The notes: a model not told the origin generated them from the letters alone. 64,000 nt of DNA from WTFV01 sp965200895 (GCA_965200895.1 CBDAVM010000002.1:310001-374000), one strand, 5' to 3'. Shown: positions 19,373-27,689, numbered from the stretch's first letter. A program made the numbers and translations.

Positions 19373-19939
19373 GCGTCCCTTCTTCGACACCGTCCTGCTG
19401 GACAGGATCGTGTGCATCTGGTTGCCTTCCATGCGAGGCAGCGTCTCCTGCGTGGCGACCTCCTGCAGTTCGTCGACCAGCCGTTCGAGAATGTGCCGCC
19501 CGAACTCGGGATGAGCCATCTCGCGACCGCGGAAGAAGATGGTCGCCTTCACCTTGTCGCCGTGCGCCAGGAAGCGCTCGACGTGTTTCTTCTTGAACTG
19601 GTAGTCGTGTTCGTCGACCTTCGGCCGGAACTTGATCTCCTTGACCTCGATCGTTTTCTGGTGTTTCTTGGCCTGCCGCGTCCGCTTCTGCTCCTCGTAC
19701 TGGTACCGCCCGTAGTCCATGATCCGGCAGACGGGCGGCTGGGCGGTCGGCGAGATCTCGACGAGGTCGAGCCCCTTCTCCCGCGCAATGGCGAGCGCCT
19801 GCGGCGGCGGCATCACGCCGAGCTGCTCACCACCGTCGTCGATGACCCGGATCTCGCGGACCCGGATCCGTTCGTTGACTCGTGTGCGGGGCTGGCGAAA
19901 ATCGCGGCGTGGCCCGCGCGGGCCGCGTCCTGGAGGAAT
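19370..19939 (-). CDS. infC: Translation initiation factor IF-3, AUU start codon
   Basis: IF-3 binds the 30S subunit and discriminates against wrong start codons. No ATG, GTG or TTG lies at the right place. The homologous frame reads upstream through RTRVNERIRVREIRVIDDGG to ATT at 19939-19937, preceded by AAGGGAGC with about 6 bases of spacing. This gives 189 aa and matches the well-known AUU start of infC, by which IF-3 represses its own translation. The N-domain covers about 18-90, the linker is basic (KRTRQAKKHQK), and the C-domain includes VKEIKFRP and VKATIFFRGREM. The internal ATG at 19816 would delete half of the N-domain. It is followed by rpmI and rplT. Confidence 0.93.
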   Translation of the reverse strand: MPPGRGPRGPRRDFRQPRTRVNERIRVREIRVIDDGGEQLGVMPPPQALAIAREKGLDLVEISPTAQPPVCRIMDYGRYQYEEQKRTRQAKKHQKTIEVKEIKFRPKVDEHDYQFKKKHVERFLAHGDKVKATIFFRGREMAHPEFGRHILERLVDELQEVATQETLPRMEGNQMHTILSSRTVSKKGR

Positions 19940-19988
19940 ACCGTGCTCCCTTCGTGACAGCGTTCGCCACTCTGGGCGAACCGCTAGT

Positions 19989-21977
19989 TTACTCTGTCGC
20001 CGGGGCCCGCTTCAGGCGGACCTCCTCTTCGAACGCCCGTATCACCTCGTCGAGGGCGCGGGCGCCCAGGTCTCCTTTGGTGCGGCTGCGTACCGCCACC
20101 GTGCCGTTGTCGACCTCGCGATCGCCGATCACCAGCATCTGCGGGATCTTCTGAAGCTGTGCCTCGCGGATCTTGAGGCCGATCTTCTCGCGTCGATCAT
20201 CGAGCTCCACGCGGAAGCCGGCGGCCGTCAGCCGTTCCTGCACGGTCCGGCCGTAGTCGGCGTGCCGGTCGGCAATGTTCAGGACGCGCACTTGCACCGG
20301 CGCCAGCCACAGAGGAAACGCGCCGGCGTACTGCTCGATCAACAGCGCGATGAACCGCTCGAAGCTGCCGAAGATGGCCCGGTGAATCAGCACCGGGGTG
20401 TGCTCGGCGTTGTCGGCGCCGACGTACTTGAGCCCGAACCGCTGCGGCATCTGGTAGTCGAGCTGGATCGTCGCGCACTGCCACCGGCGCCCGATCGCGT
20501 CGGTGACGTGCACGTCGATCTTCGGTCCGTAGAAGCTGCCGTCTCCCTCGGAGACGGTGTACGGCGTGCCTGCCGCCTCGATGGCGCCGCGGAGCTGCGC
20601 CTCGGCGTGGTTCCAGGTCTCCAGCTCGCCCAGGTACTTCTCCGGGCGGGTGGAGAGCTCCACCGCATAGTCCAGCCCGAAGTCCCGGTAGATCCGGTCG
20701 ACGAGCCGCATCAGCCGCTCCACCTCTTCGCCGATCTGATCCTCGGTGATGAAGCAGTGCGCATCGTCCTGCGAGAACTGGCGCACGCGGGTCAGGCCGC
20801 TGAGCACGCCCGAAGCTTCCTGCCGGTGCAGCACGCCCTGGTCGTGGAAGCGGAGCGGCAGGTCACGGTAGCTGCGTCCCTCGCTCGCGAACATGAGCAT
20901 GTGTCCGGGACAGTTCATCGCCTTGAGGGCGTACTCGGCTCGTCCCGTGCCGGCCGTCGCCGAGTCGGGGAGTTTGCCGTTGCCGGCCGCGGCTGCCGGC
21001 TCGCCGTCGGACTGCATCAGGAACATGTTTTCGCGGTAGTGCTCCCAGTGTCCCGATGTCTCCCACAACGCCTTGTTGAAGATGAGCGGCGTCCGGACCT
21101 CCTGGTAGTCCTCGCCGGTCAGTGCATCGCGCATGTAGTCGGCGAGCAGCCGGTAGAGCGTCGCGCCCCTGGCCTGCCAGAACGGCGCGCCGGGCGCCCA
21201 CTGGTGGAACGTGAAGAGGCCGAGCTCCCTGCCGAGCTTGCGATGGTCCCGTTTCTTCGCCTCCTCGACCCGCGTCAGGTGCGCGGTCAGCTCGGACGCC
21301 TTGAAGAATGCGGTTCCGTAGATCCGCTGCATCGGCTGGTTCCGCGCGTCTCCCTTCCAGTACGCGTTCGAGCTGTGGAGCACCTTGAACGCCTTGAGCC
21401 GCCCGGTGGACGGCACGTGCGGGCCGGTGCAGAAGTCGATGAAGGCGTCCTCGATGGTGTAGCACGAGACGACCGGTCCGCCCTTCTCCTCGATCAACTG
21501 CACCTTCAGCGGCTCGCGGCGCTTGTCGAAGAAGGCCTTGGCCTCGGCCTTCGACATCATCTTCCGCTCGTAGCGCAGGTCCTTCCTGGCCAGCTCGCCC
21601 ATCTTGCGTTCGATGGCTTCGAGGTCTTCCGGCACGAACGGGCGGTCGACGACGAAGTCGTAGAAGAAGCCATCGTCGATCGGCGGTCCGATGCCGCACT
21701 GAGCCTCCGGGAACAGCGCGGTCACCGCCGCGGCCAGCAGGTGGGCGGTGCTGTGACGGTAGAGCTCCAGCGCTTCAGGCGCGTCGGGGGTCACGAATCG
21801 CACCGTGGCGTTGCCATCGAGCGGATACGACAGGTCGACCATGCGGTCGTCGACGACGGCGGCCAGGGCCTGTCTGGCGAGGCGCGGCGAAATGTCGGCA
21901 GCCACCGCCGACACCGGTGCCCCCGCGGGTGCGGGACGCGTGGAGCCATCCGGCAGGGTAATGGTGATCTGGTTCAT
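19989..21977 (-). CDS. thrS: Threonyl-tRNA synthetase
   Basis: ThrS charges tRNA-Thr and edits Ser-tRNA-Thr. The 662-aa protein has the full architecture. TGS domain: about 1-65. Editing domain: about 66-240, with HSTAHLLAAAV. Class II catalytic core: about 260-550, with zinc ligands in MNCPGHML, QDDAHCF and VLIHRAIFG. Anticodon-binding domain: about 560-655. A low-complexity insert (EPAAAAGNGKLPDSATAG) sits before the first zinc-ligand motif. It begins 38 bases after tRNA-Val and precedes infC by 49 bases. Confidence 0.97.
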   Translation of the reverse strand: MNQITITLPDGSTRPAPAGAPVSAVAADISPRLARQALAAVVDDRMVDLSYPLDGNATVRFVTPDAPEALELYRHSTAHLLAAAVTALFPEAQCGIGPPIDDGFFYDFVVDRPFVPEDLEAIERKMGELARKDLRYERKMMSKAEAKAFFDKRREPLKVQLIEEKGGPVVSCYTIEDAFIDFCTGPHVPSTGRLKAFKVLHSSNAYWKGDARNQPMQRIYGTAFFKASELTAHLTRVEEAKKRDHRKLGRELGLFTFHQWAPGAPFWQARGATLYRLLADYMRDALTGEDYQEVRTPLIFNKALWETSGHWEHYRENMFLMQSDGEPAAAAGNGKLPDSATAGTGRAEYALKAMNCPGHMLMFASEGRSYRDLPLRFHDQGVLHRQEASGVLSGLTRVRQFSQDDAHCFITEDQIGEEVERLMRLVDRIYRDFGLDYAVELSTRPEKYLGELETWNHAEAQLRGAIEAAGTPYTVSEGDGSFYGPKIDVHVTDAIGRRWQCATIQLDYQMPQRFGLKYVGADNAEHTPVLIHRAIFGSFERFIALLIEQYAGAFPLWLAPVQVRVLNIADRHADYGRTVQERLTAAGFRVELDDRREKIGLKIREAQLQKIPQMLVIGDREVDNGTVAVRSRTKGDLGARALDEVIRAFEEEVRLKRAPATE

Positions 21978-22014
21978 GCGGTGTCGACCGGTCGGATGAC
22001 CGTCTTGGCCAACC

Positions 22015-22091
22015 TGGTAGGCACGGGCGGACTTGAACCGCCGACCTCCTGCATGTCAAGCAGGCGCTCTGACCAACTGAGCTACGCGCCT
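22015..22091 (-). tRNA. tRNA-Val (anticodon GAC)
   Basis: This is a complete 77-nt cloverleaf including an encoded CCA (complement of 22015-22017). The acceptor AGGCGCG pairs with CGTGCCT (one G-T pair). The D-arm is GCTC/GAGC, the anticodon stem CCTGC/GCAGG encloses TTGACAT with anticodon GAC (22057-22055), and the T-arm is GGCGG-TTCAAGT-CCGCC. It lies directly upstream of thrS on the same strand. Confidence 0.95.
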
Positions 22092-22436
22092 ATCCTTTGG
22101 AATCAGCAGGTTGCGGGGATGCCCCGAACACTGCCAGCCGATCCTGCCAGCCGAATCGCTGCGGGCAGCCGACACGCTGAGCCGGCGCGGTGAGGTGGTC
22201 ACGCAGGCAGGACACCGTCTTGCTCGTGCTCCGGTCATCAATGCATTCTATGTTCGCCCATACCGGCGAATGGCGTCAACCGGGCGGGGTGTCGCCGTGA
22301 ACGGCGGTCGCGTCGCTGCTCCATGACGCACCACCTCCCGACGCAGGCACCCGCATCCGGCGCGGCCTGCGCCGGGCCGGTCGCATCAAGCATCAACCGC
22401 CGGGGCCTCGCGATGGAGCAGACTCCCAGTCCGACA
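22092..22436. other. Intergenic region upstream of tRNA-Val
   Basis: I see no supported gene in these 345 bases. On the minus strand TAGAAT (around 22245-22250) resembles a -10 element, and TTGACG lies further upstream, but the spacing of about 23 bases is too long for a confident promoter. No T-box or other riboswitch consensus was recognised. Confidence 0.4.
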
Positions 22437-22513
22437 AATCGTCGCCGGCGGCTCCGATTGTCGCCCAACCGGACCTTGACCAGGAGCCTGCACCGTTCTA
22501 CGGCGCAGCACTA
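22437..22513 (-). repeat. REP-like downstream element, copy 2
   Basis: On the minus strand it begins at the TAG stop of the S41-type gene. It reads TGCTGCGCCGTAGAACGG, then TGCAGGCTCCTGGTCAAGG, CCGGTTGGGCGAC and GGAGCCGCCGGCGACGATT. The last two blocks are nearly identical to copy 1. The hairpin is shorter here (about 8 bp). Confidence 0.7.
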
Positions 22514-23704
22514 GGCGGCCTCCGCGGCGACCTCGACGATTTCCTCCTCGACGATCTCCTTGATGGCTCGCTTCAGGACCACGTCCTCTTCGGGCAATGG
22601 CTCGCCGAGCTCCGGCAACTGCAGGGCCACACCGATTTCCGGTTCGATGCCGAACGGGTGGATCGACTCGCCCGCTCCTGTCACGTAGCGTGCCCAGGAC
22701 AACCAGAGTCCGAAACCGTTCGACAGCGGGACAAGACGTTGCAGGCTGGTGCGCCCGGCTGTCCGCTGGCCGATGGTCGTCGCCCGTTCGTGTTCGACCA
22801 GCGCCGCCACGAAGACCTCGGCCGGACCCGACGATCCGAGGTTGGTCAGCAGGGTCGCAGGCAGCGCGATTGCTTCCTGACCGGCCGTGGCCTCGAAGGG
22901 CGTGCGGGTGTCGTCGTTTTCCTCGCGGATGGCCAACGTGCCCTCTCCCACGAAGAGGCGCGCCGCCTCGATTGCCGCGCGGTAGGTTCCCTCGGCTGCG
23001 TTGCGGACGTCGATGATCAGATGCCCTGCGCCGTCTGCCTCCAGCATGGCGACGCTGTCCGCGATGGCGGCGGCGACCTCCTCGTCGAAGACCGGGATTC
23101 GCAGGTAACCGACGCGGTCGGCTTCTTCGAGGAGCCGCCCGCCGACGACGGCGCGCGCGAGCCGCTCGCGAACGAGATCGATGTCGTACGGCTCCTGGGT
23201 GCTGCCGCGGATCAGCGACAGCGTTACTGTCGTGCCCGGTTCGCCATGGAGCCGCTGCTTGCCCTCGATGACCGATTGCAGGCGGGTGGGATCCCCGTCG
23301 ATGGCGCGCACATAGTCGCCCGGCGCGATTCCGGCCCGGGCCGCCGGCGATCCGTCACGCACGGCTATCACCTGCAGGTAGTACCGCCGGGTGACTTCGA
23401 GGCCGATACGTCCATCCGGCAGCCGCTGCCCCCTCTCGACCCAGCGCACGTCGGAAGGCGACAGATAGGCGCTGTCGGAATCGAGTCCCTCCGCCAGACC
23501 CCGCAGCGCGCCCTGCAGTACATCGTCGAGATCGACGAGCTCGACGTAGTTGTTCGAGATCAGCGACACGACGTCCTCGAAGACGCGCAGGTGCCGGTAG
23601 GTCTGTTCTTCCTCTCCGGCCGCCGCGCGGCCGTAGTACCCCCCGATGAGCGTGAAGGCGATGATCGGGATCGACGCGAAGAAGACGATGAGGCGGATCC
23701 TCAC
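22511..23704 (-). CDS. S41 (C-terminal processing) peptidase-like protein, probably inactive
   Basis: This 397-aa protein has an N-terminal membrane or signal segment (about residues 5-25), a helical region, a PDZ domain (about 95-180, with GIAPGDYVRAIDGDPTRL) and the S41 core. CtpA-type enzymes have a nucleophile Ser three residues before a conserved Glu, and a Lys 22 after that Glu. The aligned segment here reads GSSGPAEVFVAAL and later GQRTAGRTSLQ, putting Gly at the Ser position and Arg at the Lys position. Ser residues remain one and two places earlier. The start GTG 23704 is chosen because upstream sequence lacks homology; GCGAGG precedes it. TACAAT (minus, 23815-23810) is a possible -10. 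It could act as a pseudoprotease or scaffold. Confidence 0.8.
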   Translation of the reverse strand: MRIRLIVFFASIPIIAFTLIGGYYGRAAAGEEEQTYRHLRVFEDVVSLISNNYVELVDLDDVLQGALRGLAEGLDSDSAYLSPSDVRWVERGQRLPDGRIGLEVTRRYYLQVIAVRDGSPAARAGIAPGDYVRAIDGDPTRLQSVIEGKQRLHGEPGTTVTLSLIRGSTQEPYDIDLVRERLARAVVGGRLLEEADRVGYLRIPVFDEEVAAAIADSVAMLEADGAGHLIIDVRNAAEGTYRAAIEAARLFVGEGTLAIREENDDTRTPFEATAGQEAIALPATLLTNLGSSGPAEVFVAALVEHERATTIGQRTAGRTSLQRLVPLSNGFGLWLSWARYVTGAGESIHPFGIEPEIGVALQLPELGEPLPEEDVVLKRAIKEIVEEEIVEVAAEAA

Positions 23705-23930
23705 GAGCGTGACCTCGCTATTCACTGGGCCTCTGGCGCCGCAGGCCGCGACCCGCGGCAGGCATCGGCGGAACCTGCGAACCGTGCGATGCACACCGAC
23801 AAGCAAGGCATTGTATCGGATTTGGCGGTGGCCCGTCGACGCCAACGACGCCGAAGTCCCACCCGATAGACACCGCGCCGGGTCGGGACGTACCCTGTAT
23901 CGCGGGGTGCGGCACGCCGGGGAGTGGTTC

Positions 23931-24611
23931 ATGACTGGCGAGGGCCTGCGGGTACTGGGCATCGACTACGGGGAGCGCCGCATCGGGCTCGCGGTGAGCG
24001 ATGCATCGGGGACGCTCGCCCGTCCGTTGCGCGTGGTAGCGTCACGGGGATCGCTGCGGGATCGGGCGGCCGCCGTCGCGGTCGTGGCGGCCGAGACCGC
24101 TGCGGAGCCGGATGGGCTCGCGCTGGTCGTTGTCGGTGTGCCGCGGGCGCTGAGCGGAACGCCGCATGAGCAGACTGCGCGCGCCCTGGCCTTCGCCGAG
24201 GCGCTGCGCGCTCTGACGACGGTACCGGTGAGGCTGCAGGACGAACGGCTGACCAGCGTCGAGGCGGAGGCCCGGCTCGCCGTGCGGGAGCGCGACTGGC
24301 GGAAGCGGAAACGTCGGCTCGACGCGGCGGCGGCGGCCGTCATCCTGCAGGACTTTCTCGATCAGGCGGTCGAGAAGCCTGGGGAACTGGCGGTCGAGAA
24401 GCACGGCGAGCGATCTCCGGCCGGCGATCCGGACGCCGGCCCAGAGGAAGCGCGGAAACATGCTGAAGCGGTTCCTGCTGGCACTGGCCTGCCTGTTGCT
24501 CCTTGGCGCCGGCGCGGCGGCGCTCGCCTGGCAGGAGCTGCTGGTTCGCCTCGAAACGCCGCACCGCGGGATTCCCGACAGGGGCGTATTCGTGGACGTG
24601 GAGCGGGGTGA
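23931..24611 (+). CDS. ruvX: RuvX/YqgF-family putative pre-16S rRNA nuclease
   Basis: The RNase H-fold protein family (YqgF/RuvX) acts in 16S rRNA 5'-end maturation and has been proposed as a Holliday-junction resolvase. The core is GIDYGERRIGLAVSD (residues about 10-24, catalytic Asp), VVGVPRALSG, LQDERLTSVEAE and DAAAAAVILQDFLD. At 226 aa it has about 75 extra C-terminal residues, hydrophilic and Arg/Gly-rich. The extension runs 152 bases into mltG in another frame and may be poorly constrained. GGGGAG precedes ATG 23931 by six bases. It is divergent from the S41-like gene and co-directional with mltG. Confidence 0.88.
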   Translation: MTGEGLRVLGIDYGERRIGLAVSDASGTLARPLRVVASRGSLRDRAAAVAVVAAETAAEPDGLALVVVGVPRALSGTPHEQTARALAFAEALRALTTVPVRLQDERLTSVEAEARLAVRERDWRKRKRRLDAAAAAVILQDFLDQAVEKPGELAVEKHGERSPAGDPDAGPEEARKHAEAVPAGTGLPVAPWRRRGGARLAGAAGSPRNAAPRDSRQGRIRGRGAG

Positions 24612-25503
24612 CTCGGTCCCGGTGATCGGGACCCGACTGGTCGCGGCAGGCGTGGTCGCCGACGAGTGGCTCTTTCGTTTCGCGGTTCGGCGCAGCGGGC
24701 GGGATCGCGACCTGCAGGCCGGCGAGTACTACTTCGACACCCCGATGTCGCCGTTGGCCGTGGTGGCGAAGATCGCGGACGGCCGTGTCCACCTGCGTCC
24801 CATCACCTTTCCCGAGGGGTTGACGCTGCCGGAGATGGCGTCCATCGTCGAGGCCGGGGGACTGGGGTCCGCGGAGGCGTTCTCGGCGGCGGCATCCCGT
24901 ACGGCCCTGATCGCCGACCTGGATGCTGACGCGACCGACCTCGAAGGGTATCTGTTCCCCGAGACCTACTCGCTGCCCCGCCACGCCACGGTCGACGATC
25001 TCGTCGCCGCCATGGTGGCCCAGTTCCGGGTGGTCTTCGATGACGGGCTTCGCGCGCGCGCCGCCGAGCGCGGCCTGAGCGTTCGCGAGACGGTGACGCT
25101 GGCTTCCATCATCCAGAGAGAGACCGGCAGCGGCGCCGAGCACGCCTTCGTGTCGTCGGTCTTCAACAACCGGCTCCGGATCGGCATGCCGCTGCAGAGC
25201 GACCCTACCGTCATCTACGCCCTGGAGCAGGCCGGCCTGTACGACGGCAACCTCACGCGCGCCAACATGCAGATCGACTCGCCCTACAACACCTACCGCT
25301 ACGGCGGGCTGCCGCCCGGCCCGATCGCGGCTCCCGGGCGCGACGTGCTGCACGCCGCCCTGAATCCGGCCGACGCGACGTACCTCTACTTCGTCAGCCG
25401 CAACGACGGCACCCACGCCTTCTCCGACACGTTGCGTGAGCACAATCGCAACGTGCGCGAGTTCCAGGTGGAGTACTTCCGGCGCCTTCGGGCGGGGCGT
25501 TAG
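24460..25503 (+). CDS. mltG: Endolytic murein transglycosylase MltG
   Basis: MltG cuts nascent peptidoglycan strands at the inner membrane and probably ends glycan polymerisation. The 347-aa protein has an N-terminal membrane anchor (about residues 4-24), a LysM-like region (about 45-130), and the YceG domain. The domain includes DLEGYLFPETYSLPR, the catalytic Glu in IIQRETGSG, FNNRLRIGMPLQSDP and SPYNTYRYGGLPPGPI. GAGGAAG precedes the ATG. The ruvX-mltG pairing is common. The stop overlaps the tail of the convergent exporter gene by four bases. Confidence 0.95.
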   Translation: MLKRFLLALACLLLLGAGAAALAWQELLVRLETPHRGIPDRGVFVDVERGDSVPVIGTRLVAAGVVADEWLFRFAVRRSGRDRDLQAGEYYFDTPMSPLAVVAKIADGRVHLRPITFPEGLTLPEMASIVEAGGLGSAEAFSAAASRTALIADLDADATDLEGYLFPETYSLPRHATVDDLVAAMVAQFRVVFDDGLRARAAERGLSVRETVTLASIIQRETGSGAEHAFVSSVFNNRLRIGMPLQSDPTVIYALEQAGLYDGNLTRANMQIDSPYNTYRYGGLPPGPIAAPGRDVLHAALNPADATYLYFVSRNDGTHAFSDTLREHNRNVREFQVEYFRRLRAGR

Positions 25504-27089
25504 CGTCCCGGAACGCCGCGCTGGTGCGGCGGTTCGGCCCATCCCCCCGCTCCATGACCTTGCGCCTCGGCACTGCGCTTCGCTGCGTTCCGTGGCGCAG
25601 GCTCCTGGCGGTTCGGTCCGGTTTCCGGTGCAGGCGCCGGGCGCGTTTCCGGCCGACTCGACGCCCGGTAGTCGCGCCACCCATCGACATCGGTGTAGAA
25701 GAGGGGTGTCGCGTCGCGGCCCGTCGCGAGGTTGTGCTCGATCACCGTTGCCGGCCGGTCTCCCTCGCGCGCCGCACGGTCCACCGGCGAGACGCGTCCG
25801 AACAGGAATCCGCCGAAGGCGAGATGGGCGGCGAGCAGGGTCAGGACCAGATTGAATGTCTGACCGGTCAGGTAGAGCTGAATGGGGCGCCCGCCGGAGG
25901 TGTGCCGGGCCAGATCACGCAGGCTCGACTCGAGGCCGATGCTGACGAAGGCCAGGCAGAACAGCCAGCCGCGCACGTCGGAGGTCAGGTCCAGGGCCGC
26001 GGCGACCCTCGCCTCGCCGAGCGACGGCGTCAGCACGAACGAGAACAGCAGCGAGGCGGCGACGAAGCCGAGGATGAACTTCGGCAGACGGCGCCAGATC
26101 TCCATCGCGTCCGGCCTGCGCTCGTTCGTTGCCTCGACCCGGGTCACCCAGAAGACCGCCACGAGGAACGCGACGAGGCCGATCAGGGTGTTCTGAATCA
26201 TCTTCACGACGGCGGCGATCTGCTCTGCCTGCTCGCCGAGAATGGCGCCGGCCGCCACGACGGCGCCCGTGGCGTCCACGGTGCCGCCGATCCAGGCCGC
26301 GCCGACCACCGGGTCCATTCCCGTCCAGCGGATGCCGAGCGGCATCAGGATCATCATCGCCACGGTGAAGATCAGGGACATGCCGACGGCCAGCGTGAGC
26401 TCCTGCCTGCGGGCGCGGGCCGCGGCGGCGACCGCGATGGCGGCCGATACGCCGCAGACCGAGGTGGCCGCGGCGATGACCATCACCAGCGACCGGCTGC
26501 CGATGCGCAGGATACGCACGCCGAACTGGTACATGAAGACGATGACCACCGGCGTGACGAACCACGCGACGAAGAGCCCCGGCGCGCCGAGCCGCAGGAT
26601 GTTGCCGAACAGGACCTCGGCGCCGAGCAGCACGAGGCCGGTCTTGATGTACAGCTCGCTGCGCAGGGCCGGCCGGAGCCAGTCGGGCGTTCCGCCCGTG
26701 TTCGCGATGGCGAGCCCCATCAGCAGGGCCCAGAAGGCGTACCCGAATCCTGCGGCCCGCACGCCGACCTGGTTGGCCAGCGTGTAGGCGGCCACCGCGA
26801 GGACGAACAGGGGAACGAAGGCGACGAGGTGCCGCCGCGCGGACTGTCCCATCACGCGTACGGCGAGCGCCGAGAGCGCGGCCATGGCCACGCCCAGCGC
26901 GGCCAGACCGCCCGCGCGGCCCGCCAGGGCCTCGGTCGGCAGCGCCGTCCAGCGCCCGACGCCCGGCACGGCGCCGATGGCGCCGGCGACCACGCCGGCC
27001 ATGACGAGCCCGGCGAGCCACACGGCCCACCAGTCCTCGGAGGCAATCAGGGGGTGCCTGGAGTTCTTCGCGGTAGCGTGCATAACCAT
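25500..27089 (-). CDS. YeiH-type putative sulfate exporter family membrane protein
   Basis: This 529-aa integral membrane protein has about 11 hydrophobic helices between residues 25 and 450. Family marks include ALLMGLAIANTGGTP, IKTGLVLLGAEVLFG, TSVCGVSAAIAVAAAAR and GGTVDATGAVVAAGAI. Members are annotated as putative sulfate exporters (UPF0324), but transport has rarely been tested. The last 60 or so residues are hydrophilic, Pro/Arg-rich and unlike the family. Their DNA coincides with a degenerate copy of the REP-like element lying downstream of mltG, so the extension may be read-through into that sequence. The start ATG 27089 has a second in-frame ATG two codons on. Confidence 0.85.
   Translation of the reverse strand: MVMHATAKNSRHPLIASEDWWAVWLAGLVMAGVVAGAIGAVPGVGRWTALPTEALAGRAGGLAALGVAMAALSALAVRVMGQSARRHLVAFVPLFVLAVAAYTLANQVGVRAAGFGYAFWALLMGLAIANTGGTPDWLRPALRSELYIKTGLVLLGAEVLFGNILRLGAPGLFVAWFVTPVVIVFMYQFGVRILRIGSRSLVMVIAAATSVCGVSAAIAVAAAARARRQELTLAVGMSLIFTVAMMILMPLGIRWTGMDPVVGAAWIGGTVDATGAVVAAGAILGEQAEQIAAVVKMIQNTLIGLVAFLVAVFWVTRVEATNERRPDAMEIWRRLPKFILGFVAASLLFSFVLTPSLGEARVAAALDLTSDVRGWLFCLAFVSIGLESSLRDLARHTSGGRPIQLYLTGQTFNLVLTLLAAHLAFGGFLFGRVSPVDRAAREGDRPATVIEHNLATGRDATPLFYTDVDGWRDYRASSRPETRPAPAPETGPNRQEPAPRNAAKRSAEAQGHGAGGWAEPPHQRGVPGR
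25573..25640 (+). repeat. Possible degenerate REP-like element downstream of mltG
   Basis: GTGGCGCAGGCTCCTGG followed by CGGTCCGGTTTCC resembles GTGCAGGCTCCTGG..GGTCCGGTTGGG of copy 2. It lies on the plus strand about 70 bases after the mltG stop, within the C-terminal codons of the convergent exporter gene. Much weaker than copies 1-3. Confidence 0.3.
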
Positions 27090-27412
27090 CTATGATGCCC
27101 CAGAATCCGAGGCGACGGCGAGTCGACCGCGCGGCCGGCGTCCGGCCGCTGCCGGGAACGTAATTTACCGCGCGTTGGGCCGTGTCACGCTGTTCGCTTC
27201 CGCGGCAGCCGTCGACGGGGCGTTCAGGCGCGCCGGATGCGGCGTGCTCGCTCACGTGCCTGTCGATCGATGGCGGTGACGCGGGTCGCCGACGATGGCG
27301 CTCAGCCCGCCGGATGCGGCTGTCCGACGATCCGATGGGGTCCGGGCTCCCGGCAGATGCCGCACGCGACGGAGATCGTGCGGTCGCCTGCTAACATGAA
27401 CCGGTAGGGACA
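27090..27412. other. Intergenic region between exporter and DUF5678 genes
   Basis: This is a divergent upstream region without a supported gene. TAACAT near 27394 could be a -10 for the plus-strand DUF5678 gene, and GGTAGGGAC is a plausible ribosome binding site just before ATG 27413. Nothing else was recognised. Confidence 0.4.
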
Positions 27413-27688
27413 ATGACGGGGGAGGAGATCCTGAGCGTCGAGTTGTCGTACTTCGAGGAGCGGCGGGATCATCTTCCGGCCGAGCACGAGGGGAAGTACG
27501 CCCTCATCAGCGGAAGGGCGCTCGTCGACACGTTCGACACGCACGAAGCCGCCTGCGAGCGGGCGGAGAGTCCCATGGACCTATTCAGCCAAGCGAATTT
27601 GGCGCTCGTCGACACGTTCGACACGCACGAAGCCGCCTACGAGCGGGGGCTCTCCCGGTTCGGGAATGTGCCGTTCCTGATCAAGTAA
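27413..27688 (+). CDS. Small DUF5678-like protein with internal duplication
   Basis: This 91-aa cytoplasmic protein resembles the DUF5678 family, whose usual form is a single copy of the pattern EHxGKYALI..GRxLVxTFDTxxEAxxxGxxRFGNxPFLIK. Here the central segment LVDTFDTHEAACERA (residues about 37-51) is repeated 28 residues later as LVDTFDTHEAAYERG, separated by an unrelated stretch (SPMDLFSQANL). The C-terminal FGNVPFLIK is intact. Family members often sit beside retropepsin-like aspartyl protease genes, and a remnant of one follows directly. Function unknown. Confidence 0.65.
   Translation: MTGEEILSVELSYFEERRDHLPAEHEGKYALISGRALVDTFDTHEAACERAESPMDLFSQANLALVDTFDTHEAAYERGLSRFGNVPFLIK
27517..27647 (+). 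repeat. In-frame direct repeat inside the DUF5678 gene
   Basis: The 47-bp segments 27517-27563 and 27601-27647 are identical except for about one base (TGC versus TAC in one codon). The 84-bp offset is a multiple of three, so the frame is kept. The near identity implies a recent duplication. Confidence 0.9.
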
Positions 27689-27689
27689 G

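Noticed and set aside
19816..19816. ATG start for infC
   Set aside because: It would remove about 40 residues of conserved N-domain; the AUU start with a good ribosome binding site fits better.
22092..22436. T-box or other riboswitch upstream of the tRNA-Val/thrS transcript
   Set aside because: No T-box bulge sequence or specifier stem was seen. A tRNA gene lies between this region and thrS, which argues against a classical thrS leader.
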